A stretch of 16,091 bases of DNA. Origin: an uncultured beta proteobacterium. Its GTDB lineage: Bacteria; Pseudomonadota; Gammaproteobacteria; Burkholderiales; Rhodocyclaceae. A program made the position numbers and the translations under genes. The notes below the pieces were generated by a model. It saw only the letters and a program-made list of their open reading frames with translations, had not been told where the DNA came from and made no database searches. The stretch spans positions 1-16,091 of the forward strand of contig CAIZHL010000017.1 of NCBI GenBank assembly GCA_903932755.1, given 5' to 3'. Below are positions 1 to 6,260 of this stretch, in pieces (the stretch's first letter is position 1; each line of letters begins with the position of its first letter).

Positions 1-327
1 ACCGATTACGCGGTACCGCACGGAATCGCAGTGACCATGGGTATGGACATGGCCAATCATGTCGCCGCAGCAAGGGGCTTGTTGCCGGGCTATCACTTTG
101 AACGAATGCATTCCACACTGTGCAAGAACTACGGCGACTATTCCGCCACGCCCATTCCCATGGCTCCGCTTCTGTCCGCACTGATGAAGGACAAGAAGAA
201 CACCAGCACCCGGTTGGGACTGATTCTGCCGGTCGGCGAGAATGCCGCCATCCAGCGAGTTCAAGTCCCGCCGGATGATGCCTTCCATGATCAGTGCAGA
301 AGTTTTCTGGAGGGCCTGGGCGCATGA
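1..327 (+). CDS. 3-dehydroquinate synthase-like sugar phosphate cyclase, C-terminal fragment
   Basis: The gene enters from the left edge already open, and only its last 108 codons are visible, ending at TGA 325-327. The visible part reads as the C-terminal metal-binding domain of the dehydroquinate synthase (AroB) superfamily. It has a HGxAVxxGM element at fragment residues 7-15, with the conserved zinc-ligand histidine, and later a MKxDKK element followed by a 'LGLILPVGE' strand, the usual end of this fold. These NAD-dependent enzymes cyclise or dehydrate keto-sugar phosphates. The classical AroB signature is HGEAV; here the glutamate is isoleucine (HGIAV). That, plus the position at the head of a nucleotide-sugar operon, argues for a secondary-metabolite or surface-sugar cyclase rather than the shikimate enzyme. 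An iron-type alcohol dehydrogenase of the same fold is less likely. The stop overlaps the next start as ATGA. Family confidence is good; substrate is unknown. Confidence 0.75.
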   Translation, partial: TDYAVPHGIAVTMGMDMANHVAAARGLLPGYHFERMHSTLCKNYGDYSATPIPMAPLLSALMKDKKNTSTRLGLILPVGENAAIQRVQVPPDDAFHDQCRSFLEGLGA

Positions 328-1265
328 GCCGCGAAATCAAGGTCGCGGTTTGCTCCCGTTCCTTTTCCGCCAACCCGGTTTTGCGCGCGGAATTGCTGGC
401 GCGTTACCCGAGCGCCACCTTCAATGATGCCGGCCTGCAACTGCGGGGAGACAGCCTGGTTGAATTCCTGAAGGGGCATGACAAGGCGATCACCGCCCTG
501 GAAGTGATCGACGACTACGTTCTGGGCCAACTTCCCGAACTCAAGGTGCTCAGCAAGTATGGCGTCGGGCTGGACATGATCGACATGGCGGCGATGCGTG
601 CGCACGGCAAGCGGCTTGGGTGGACGGGCGGCGTGAACCGGCGGTCCGTGTCCGAGCTGGTGATTTCATTCGCCATCGCGATGCTGCGCCACGTTCCGGC
701 GGCCAATCGCTAGGTTCTTGCCGGAACCTGGCGCCAGCATGTCGGCGGACACCTTTCCGGGAGGACGGTTGGCATCATCGGCTGCGGAAATGTCGGCAAG
801 GACCTCGTCCAGATGCTGAAGCCTTTCGGGACCCCGGTTCTGGCCAACGACATTCGCGACTATCGGGAATTCTACGGCGCCCACGCCGTTAAGCCGGTGG
901 CCCTGGAGGAACTTCTGGCACAGGCTGACGTGGTGACCCTGCATGTGCCACTGGATCAGAGCACGCGCGGCATGCTCGACGAACGGCGGCTATCCCTGAT
1001 GAAGCCTTCCGCGGTGCTGATCAACCTTGCGCGAGGGGGCCTGGTCGACGAGCTTGCGCTGAAACGCATGCTGCAGGAGAAGCGATTGGCGGCCGCGGCT
1101 TTCGACGTATTCGCCGTCGAACCGCCGCTGGATGCAGAACTGCTGTCGCTTCCGAATTTTCTCGCCACACCCCACATCGGGGGCAGTGCCCAGGAAGCGA
1201 TACTGGCCATGGGCCGCGCGGCGATTGCCGGACTCGACGACAACAGCATTCCGGTTGAGGAATAG
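324..1265 (+). pseudogene. D-2-hydroxyacid dehydrogenase (SerA-like) interrupted by in-frame TAG at 711-713
   Basis: From ATG 324 (ATGA overlap with the previous stop) one frame carries a complete D-isomer 2-hydroxyacid dehydrogenase of 313 codons, a normal family length, except that codon 130 is TAG. Homology-like sequence continues without any frame change on both sides. The nucleotide-binding GxGxxG (GCGNVG) is at codons 153-158. The catalytic triad expected for the family is present: Arg237 in NLARGG, Glu266 in FAVEPP and His284 in TPHIGG. Members oxidise D-2-hydroxyacids or 3-phosphoglycerate with NAD. No ATG, GTG or TTG occurs between the stop and ATG 813, and 813 lies after the glycine motif, so a restarted product would lack the cofactor site. 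The gene is therefore either newly inactivated, read through by a suppressor tRNA, or miscalled by one base. GAG to TAG (Glu) is one single-base route. The intact motifs point to a recent event. Confidence 0.8.
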
Positions 1266-1298
1266 ATCAGTCCGGGATAATCCGACAAGAAGGCGTGC

Positions 1299-2393
1299 AT
1301 GAGTACAAGACCCCGACGTTCCCTGTTGAACCCCGTCCTGCAGCGTCCCAGCGCCCTGAGTTCGACGCCGCGGGACGCCGGCCGTCTGTGGCTGGACAAG
1401 AACGAGAATCTCGACGAGGAACTGGAGGCCGTATTGCACGGCGTTCTGCGCGCGCTGCCAGCCCGGGCCCTGAATACCTATCCGGAAGCGGGCGAAGTCT
1501 ATCGCAAGCTCGCACGGTGGCTTGGCATCGGCCCGGAACATCTGCTGCTGACGCCGGGCAGCGACGGCGCTATCCGTCTCGTGTTCGAGGCCTTCGTCGA
1601 AGAGGGCGATGCAGTGGTGCACACGGCGCCGACTTTCGCCATGTACCCCGTCTACAGCCAGATGTTCGGTGCCGCCGTCCGCGTGCTGGAATATGCGAGA
1701 ACCGCAGGCGGCCCCCATCTGGATGCGCAGGCGATCATGGCAGCCGTGCGCGAATGCCGGCCGAAGCTGCTCTGTTTGCCCAATCCGGACAGCCCGACGG
1801 GTACCACGCTGGCACCGGAAGTCCTGCGCGACGTGCTGACGGTTTGCGAGGATTCCGGAACCGTATTGCTGCTGGACGAGGCCTATCATCCATTCCATGA
1901 GTGGACCGCCGTGCCATGGGTGACGACTTCCCGCAATCTGGTGGTCGCGAGGACCTTTGCCAAGGCGTGGGGAGCGGCCGGCCTGCGGATCGGCTATGCC
2001 GTCGCCCATCCTGAAACGATAGCGCTGTTGCACAAGATGAGGCCGATGTACGAAGTCAGCACGGTCGCCATCGAGTTCATGTCCGGGATGCTGGACCGGT
2101 CCGCGGACATGCTGAAATCCGTGGCCAGAATCCGCGAGGGCAAGCAGTACTTTGTTGAAGAAATGCGGGCGCTCGGTTTCGACGTATTGCCGACGGCGGG
2201 CAATTTCCTGCATGTCGCATTCGGCGCGAACTCGCAGGCAATTCATGCTGCACTGTCGTCGAGAGTGTATTACCGTGCGGCATTCGATACCCCGAGCCTG
2301 GCTGGCTACAGCAGGTTCTCGGTGGCACCCAGACCGGTCATGGAAGTCGTGGCCGGATTGATCAGGCAGGCAGTTGTGGAGAGCAGGCGATGA
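1299..2393 (+). CDS. HisC-like class I/II PLP-dependent aminotransferase
   Basis: This 364-residue protein has the layout of the histidinol-phosphate aminotransferase / threonine-phosphate decarboxylase group of fold-type I PLP enzymes. Visible landmarks are: LDKNEN near residue 32; the PNPDSPTG loop with Asn162; LLLDEAY with Asp193, which pairs with the pyridine nitrogen, and Tyr196; and the ARTFAKAWG segment with Lys222, the expected Schiff-base lysine. Length is typical for HisC. The start ATG 1299 has an AAGAAGG-type ribosome site just upstream. It sits between the interrupted hydroxyacid dehydrogenase and an oxidoreductase and overlaps the latter by ATGA, so it probably serves the same pathway, adding an amino group to a keto or aldehyde intermediate. 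True histidine biosynthesis is unlikely because no his genes are nearby. A decarboxylase of the CobD type cannot be excluded. Substrate is not known. Confidence 0.85.
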   Translation: MSTRPRRSLLNPVLQRPSALSSTPRDAGRLWLDKNENLDEELEAVLHGVLRALPARALNTYPEAGEVYRKLARWLGIGPEHLLLTPGSDGAIRLVFEAFVEEGDAVVHTAPTFAMYPVYSQMFGAAVRVLEYARTAGGPHLDAQAIMAAVRECRPKLLCLPNPDSPTGTTLAPEVLRDVLTVCEDSGTVLLLDEAYHPFHEWTAVPWVTTSRNLVVARTFAKAWGAAGLRIGYAVAHPETIALLHKMRPMYEVSTVAIEFMSGMLDRSADMLKSVARIREGKQYFVEEMRALGFDVLPTAGNFLHVAFGANSQAIHAALSSRVYYRAAFDTPSLAGYSRFSVAPRPVMEVVAGLIRQAVVESRR

Positions 2394-3493
2394 AGGATAG
2401 TTTGGTCAAGGTCGCGGTTATCGGCTGCGGCCGCGTTTCGGGCCATCACTGCCGGTCGATCATGGAAACCGAAGGCGTCGAACTGGTGGCGGTCTGTGAT
2501 CTGGCGATCGAAAAGGCCAATGTGTATCGTGACCAGTTCGGCGCCAGGGCCTATGACAACTATCACTGCATGCTGCTGGAGAATCCCGGGATCAATACGG
2601 TCGCCATCGTCACACCCTCGGGCATGCACCACGAGCATGCGCTGGATATCATGGCGAGATACCGGAAGAACATCATCGTCGAGAAGCCGACCTTCATGAA
2701 ACCCTCGCAGGTGGCGGACGCCTATGCCAGGGCGGCAGCCGCCGGCGTGGAGATATTCGCCGTGTTCCAGAACCGGCACAACCTTGCGGTGAAGCGGGTG
2801 CTGCAGGGGCTGACCGAGGGGGAGCTCGGGAAGCTGCGCTCGGTGGCGGTGCGCGTCCGCTGGTGCCGTCCCCAGCGTTACTACGACCTGGCCCCGTGGC
2901 GCGGCACCTTTGCCATGGATGGCGGATGCCTGACCAACCAGGGGATACACCATATCGACTTGTTGCGGCGCCTGGGTGGCGAGGTCAGCCGGGTTTGCAG
3001 CACCCACCGGACACTTGGCGCCGATATCGAGGTCGAGGACACCGCTACCGCGGTGATCGAGTTCGAAAGCGGCGCGATCGGCGCGCTCGAGGTGACTACC
3101 GCCGCCCGCCCCATAGACTACGAGGCAAGCCTGTCACTGGTTTGCGAGAACGGGCTGGCGCAGATCGGCGGCATTGCGGTAAACGAGTTGCAGATTTACA
3201 CACCCGATCCGGAGGCCTGCGCGGCAAACTCCGAGGATTTTTCGGGAAATGTCTACGGCCATGGTCACGTGAAGATCTACGAGGAAATCCTCGCGCACTT
3301 CAAGGGGGAGCAGAAATTTCCGGTTCCCTATGAAGATACCCTGCGAACGATCCAGCTCCTGAACTCGTTCTATCGGGCGGACGAGAGCAAAGGGTGGGTG
3401 GACGTCGCCACGGCCGGCGACAGCACTCGCCTGGGACGGGAAGATGATCGTCTGGCCGGAATCTACCGTACCGCCATTCCGTCGGCCATCTGA
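2390..3493 (+). CDS. Gfo/Idh/MocA family NAD(P)-dependent oxidoreductase
   Basis: This 367-residue enzyme has the standard two-domain Gfo/Idh/MocA layout. An N-terminal Rossmann domain starts with VAVIGCGRVS (glycine motif at residues 12-17), followed by the family EKP motif at 98-100, whose Lys99 is the usual catalytic and cofactor contact. The C-terminal domain carries the GG...NQGIHHIDLL element at about 178-192, with the histidines and Asp190 expected in the active site. The stretches 'FQNRHN', 'YYDLAPWRGT' and 'NQGIHHIDLLRRLGG' recall WlbA/WbpB, the UDP-GlcNAcA 3-dehydrogenases of LPS sugar pathways, so a nucleotide-sugar or sugar 3-dehydrogenase is a reasonable guess. The partner aminotransferase upstream is HisC-like, however, and not the DegT type that works with WlbA. 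The start ATG 2390 overlaps the preceding stop, implying translational coupling. Family call is sure; substrate is inferred. Confidence 0.88.
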   Translation: MKDSLVKVAVIGCGRVSGHHCRSIMETEGVELVAVCDLAIEKANVYRDQFGARAYDNYHCMLLENPGINTVAIVTPSGMHHEHALDIMARYRKNIIVEKPTFMKPSQVADAYARAAAAGVEIFAVFQNRHNLAVKRVLQGLTEGELGKLRSVAVRVRWCRPQRYYDLAPWRGTFAMDGGCLTNQGIHHIDLLRRLGGEVSRVCSTHRTLGADIEVEDTATAVIEFESGAIGALEVTTAARPIDYEASLSLVCENGLAQIGGIAVNELQIYTPDPEACAANSEDFSGNVYGHGHVKIYEEILAHFKGEQKFPVPYEDTLRTIQLLNSFYRADESKGWVDVATAGDSTRLGREDDRLAGIYRTAIPSAI

Positions 3494-3547
3494 GCACCTG
3501 GACCGAAATCAAGGCGGCGACCGGGCAACACTACGAGCAAGGACAAA

Positions 3548-4516
3548 ATGGCGACGGAACAAATACTGAGGGCGGACCGGATCAAGCCCGATTTCGAGGG
3601 ATTGAAGAGTGCATGGGAGGCCATGCTGAGCAAGTACTATTTGGGCACGAACGAATTGAATCCGGCATATACGCTGGAAGTGCCCTGCCCGTACTGCAAC
3701 TCGACCGCCATCGAGCAGTCGTTCAACCTGAATGGTTTCTGGCACAGGACCTGTGCGGAATGCAAGACCCTTTACGTCAGCCCTCGCCTGTCGGACGCCT
3801 GTATTGAGGATCTGTACAGCGACGCGTACTACAGCGAAATGTACGGACGCTCCATGCTCCCCGTATTCGAGCAGCGCAAGCAATTGATCGGCCGCCGCAA
3901 GTTTGCCCAGACCGTTGCCCGCTGGGGAGGGAAGGGACGGGGTCGCGTGCTGGACATAGGCGCCGGCATCGGCGAGGTTCCGGACGTGTTCCGGGACGAG
4001 GGCTGGCTTTCCCATGTGATCGAGATGAATCCGGTTGCAGTGGAATGGCTGCGCGGACGTGGTCACGAAGAAGTATTCCACGGCTCCCTGGACGGCTATG
4101 CGACGGACCACAGCTTCGACATCATCATGGCGTGGGGCGTGGTGGAACACGTGGTGGATCCCGGCGCGTTTTTGCGACGGGTCCATGAGCTCCTTGTTCC
4201 TGGCGGGCTTTTTGTATCGGAGGTGCCGCACGGACAGTGCCTGCTGGTGGACGTCGCCCGCAAGACGGGAATGGACCCGAAGCGGATCCTCATGGGCGAG
4301 CAGCACATTGTGCTCTACTCAACCAGTGCCTACGCAATGCTGCACGAGCGGAACGGTTTCGAGAAAGTACACCTGCAGACGAACGGTCTCGACTGCGACA
4401 CGATCCTGAAGGAGAGCGGGTCTGACCTGCCGGATGAAATTCTCGCGGCGATGCAGGAGTGTATTGACGAGAAATTGTATGGAGACCTTCTGCGCGGGTT
4501 CTGGCGACGGCCGTGA
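3548..4516 (+). CDS. SAM-dependent methyltransferase with N-terminal zinc ribbon
   Basis: This is a 322-residue class I methyltransferase. An N-terminal segment carries two CxxC pairs (Cys47/Cys50 and Cys69/Cys72), a zinc-ribbon seen in some sugar and polyketide methyltransferases. The SAM-binding motif VLDIGAGIGE follows (Asp136 onward). Next come the FDIIMAWGVVEHVVDP motif IV region and LVPGGLF, typical of methyltransferase families 11, 12 and 23. The start ATG 3548 is preceded by AAGGAC, a good ribosome site, after a 54-base gap. In this locus it most likely O-, C- or N-methylates a nucleotide sugar or a polymer residue. The C-terminus is odd: the stop at 4514-4516 follows GFWRRP, while a shift into the neighbouring frame would continue for about 24 natural-looking codons to TGA 4584-4586, so the end may be frameshifted. 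Confidence 0.82.
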   Translation: MATEQILRADRIKPDFEGLKSAWEAMLSKYYLGTNELNPAYTLEVPCPYCNSTAIEQSFNLNGFWHRTCAECKTLYVSPRLSDACIEDLYSDAYYSEMYGRSMLPVFEQRKQLIGRRKFAQTVARWGGKGRGRVLDIGAGIGEVPDVFRDEGWLSHVIEMNPVAVEWLRGRGHEEVFHGSLDGYATDHSFDIIMAWGVVEHVVDPGAFLRRVHELLVPGGLFVSEVPHGQCLLVDVARKTGMDPKRILMGEQHIVLYSTSAYAMLHERNGFEKVHLQTNGLDCDTILKESGSDLPDEILAAMQECIDEKLYGDLLRGFWRRP

Positions 4517-4612
4517 TGTCGAAGCCTTTCTGCCTTCGAGCGGCTATGTCGCCGTGTCGCCAGCGCCGACTTTTTCGGGATACTGATTCCTCCACCCACT
4601 TTCATATTTGAC

Positions 4613-4617
4613 AAAGG
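4613..4617 (+). promoter_or_regulatory. Ribosome binding site deciding the start of the CMP-sugar synthetase
   Basis: AAAGG lies five bases before ATG 4623 and inside the alternative reading from TTG 4608. Its spacing supports the ATG as the true start, and the resulting protein begins like KdsB enzymes (MKTIGIVPAR). Confidence 0.6.
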
Positions 4618-4622
4618 CGAAG

Positions 4623-5393
4623 ATGAAAACCATAGGCATTGTCCCCGCCCGCATGGCGGCATCGCGTTTCCCCGGCAAGCCCCTGTACCCGATTCACGGC
4701 CGTCCGATGCTGGAACACGTGATGCTGCGGGCCGGGATGTACCGGGGTTGGGACCGGCTGGTCCTGGCCACCTGCGATCGCGAGATCGAGCAGTTCGCGA
4801 ACGACAAGGGCTTTCCCGTGATCATGACCGGCGCACACCACACCCGGGCGCTGGACCGGGTTGCGGAGGCGGCCGAGCGGTTGGACGGGGGAATTGCCGA
4901 TGACGATATCGTCGTCTGCGTGCAGGGGGATGAGCCCATGATGCGCCCGGACATGATGGACGCCGTGGTTGAGCCCCTGCGGGCGGACCCATCGATTCCC
5001 TGCACGGTCCTCGCGATGCACATCACCGAGGAATCCATCTGGCGCAATCCGGACACGGTCAAGATCATTCACAACGATGCGGGCGAGGTGCTGTACACCT
5101 CGCGCGCCCCGGTACCGTACTGCAAGGGGAGTTTCACTGCCGCGCACATGGCGCGGCGGATCTACGGCATTTTTGCCTTTCGCTGGCAGTACCTCAAAGC
5201 GTTCTCGGCCCATCCCGAAACCCGCCTCGAGCAACTGGAGGCTTGCGACAGCAACCGCATACTGGATATGCCTTTCCGCCAGCATATTGCGCCCTATCCC
5301 TATATCGAATCCTTTTCCGTCGATAGTCCGCAGGATATCGACTTGGTCGAGCGCCACATGGCAGCGGACACGTATTGGGCTCAATACAAATAG
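4623..5393 (+). CDS. KdsB-type CMP-sugar synthetase (cytidylyltransferase)
   Basis: This 256-residue protein belongs to the 3-deoxy-manno-octulosonate cytidylyltransferase family, which uses CTP to make a CMP-activated acidic sugar and releases pyrophosphate. The nucleotide-binding signature PAR...SRFPGKPL occupies residues 8-21, VQGDEP is at about 101-106 with metal ligand Asp103, and the C-terminal DSPQDID near 234 supplies the second metal aspartate (E. coli KdsB uses Asp98 and Asp235). Length matches KdsB. Where KdsB normally reads H-x-SGTDR-x-AE, this protein reads HHTRALDRVAE, so part of the sugar-site signature is altered. I therefore avoid the symbol kdsB. ATG 4623 was chosen over the in-frame TTG at 4608 because AAAGG at 4613-4617 sits five bases before it. 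It is probably the activating step for the sugar made by the upstream genes. Confidence 0.85.
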   Translation: MKTIGIVPARMAASRFPGKPLYPIHGRPMLEHVMLRAGMYRGWDRLVLATCDREIEQFANDKGFPVIMTGAHHTRALDRVAEAAERLDGGIADDDIVVCVQGDEPMMRPDMMDAVVEPLRADPSIPCTVLAMHITEESIWRNPDTVKIIHNDAGEVLYTSRAPVPYCKGSFTAAHMARRIYGIFAFRWQYLKAFSAHPETRLEQLEACDSNRILDMPFRQHIAPYPYIESFSVDSPQDIDLVERHMAADTYWAQYK

Positions 5394-5397
5394 GCTA

Positions 5398-5436
5398 ATG
5401 AATCGATATCCATCGTTCCTCCGTGATCTTCGATGA
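5398..5436 (+). other. Possible 12-codon upstream ORF coupled to the methyltransferase start
   Basis: A short ORF (MNRYPSFLRDLR then TGA) begins five bases after the CMP-sugar synthetase stop and ends with its TGA overlapping ATG 5433 as ATGA. It has an AGG a few bases upstream. It may simply be chance spacer sequence. If translated, it would hand ribosomes to the methyltransferase, which has no clear ribosome site of its own. No function for the peptide is suggested. Confidence 0.25.
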
Positions 5437-6194
5437 AAAGCAATATTGCCTATCAGACTGACCAGCTGGCGCGCTATTTCACGTCGAATCGCGTCACCTG
5501 GGAGCAGTTCTATGAATCCGAGCGCGCGATCATCGGGCAACTCCGGCCCGACCGGCAGCAGCGGATACTCGACATAGGCTGCGGCTGCGGCGGCCTGGGC
5601 CTGGCGCTGCGCGATCGATTCGGCGTCGAGCACTACACCGGGGTGGAGATCAATCCGCTGGCGGTCGAGGCGGGGCGGGTGATGAACCCCGCGGCCGAAA
5701 TCCTGTGTGGCGACATCCTCGACCTGGGCCGGGGTGTCCTGCGCGGGAATTCCTACGATGTGGTGTTCTCGCTGAGCTGCGTCGACTGGAATGTCCGGTT
5801 TTCAGACATGCTGGCTGCCGCCTGGGGACTTGTCGCGCCGGGGGGGAGCCTGGTGGCGACCTTCCGCCTTGCAATCGGCGATGGTTGCGATGACATGGAA
5901 AAGTCATACCAGTACATCAATTGCGACGGACGTCTGGAAGGAGAGCGCGCAGCCTATGTCGTTCTCAACGCCAGGGACTTGATCCGGACCCTGGAAAGCT
6001 TCAACCCGGCATCGATCCGCGCCGTCGGCTACTGGGGTTCCCCTTCGGCAACGGCAGTCACGCCCTTCGAGAAACTGTGCTTTGCGGCTTTTTCCATCCA
6101 GAAGCGCGCGGATGACGATACTGCCGCGCCTCGGCTGGAACTGGATCTCCCGCCGGACGTAAAGGATTCAATTGGCTCCGGGTTGGCGAAGTGA
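5433..6194 (+). CDS. Class I SAM-dependent methyltransferase
   Basis: This 253-residue protein carries the SAM-binding motif RILDIGCGCGGLG (Asp47 onward). It is followed by GVEINP, whose acidic residue at the end of strand two normally binds the ribose of SAM, and by SLSCVDWNVRFSDML...LVAPGGSLV, the motif IV and post-motif region. There is no zinc ribbon, no membrane segment and no recognisable N-terminal extra domain, so it differs from the methyltransferase upstream. It probably methylates a sugar intermediate or polymer residue, but the acceptor cannot be told from sequence. The start ATG 5433 is the first in-frame ATG giving a natural N-terminus. The upstream ribosome site is weak, and a 12-codon ORF ends across this start. 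It lies between the CMP-sugar synthetase and a large glycosyltransferase-like gene on the same strand. Confidence 0.8.
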   Translation: MKSNIAYQTDQLARYFTSNRVTWEQFYESERAIIGQLRPDRQQRILDIGCGCGGLGLALRDRFGVEHYTGVEINPLAVEAGRVMNPAAEILCGDILDLGRGVLRGNSYDVVFSLSCVDWNVRFSDMLAAAWGLVAPGGSLVATFRLAIGDGCDDMEKSYQYINCDGRLEGERAAYVVLNARDLIRTLESFNPASIRAVGYWGSPSATAVTPFEKLCFAAFSIQKRADDDTAAPRLELDLPPDVKDSIGSGLAK

Positions 6195-6248
6195 TGGCGA
6201 TTCCAGCTTCCGTGCAGGCGCCGCCGAAAGCTTGAGCTTGGCTGTTAC

Positions 6249-6254
6249 AGGATC
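6249..6254 (+). promoter_or_regulatory. Ribosome binding site supporting the GTG start at 6261
   Basis: AGGATC lies six bases before GTG 6261. The frame is open back to 6195, but no ATG or GTG occurs between that point and 6261, so this site fixes the start of the 633-residue protein. Confidence 0.5.
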
Positions 6255-6260
6255 CGGCTG

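Noticed and set aside
711..713. Amber codon as pyrrolysine or other programmed recoding
   Set aside because: The position is not an active-site residue, no stem-loop was obvious downstream, and pyrrolysine is not expected in this family; mutation or base error is simpler.
990..2246. A 418-codon open frame on the minus strand, and similar long antisense frames at 2306-3007 and 4602-5633
   Set aside because: They lie opposite genes with clear catalytic motifs, are rich in Arg/His/Gln with no recognisable domain, and are expected in GC-rich DNA as shadows of the real frames.
1..5393. Kdo8N-type pathway (KdnB/KdnA plus KdsB)
   Set aside because: The aminotransferase here is HisC-like, not DegT-type, and the cyclase fragment looks like dehydroquinate synthase rather than an iron alcohol dehydrogenase.
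6220..6245. Short inverted repeat AAGCTTGAGCTT as a terminator or operator
   Set aside because: The stem is very short, has no T-run after it, and sits in a small gap between co-directional genes.
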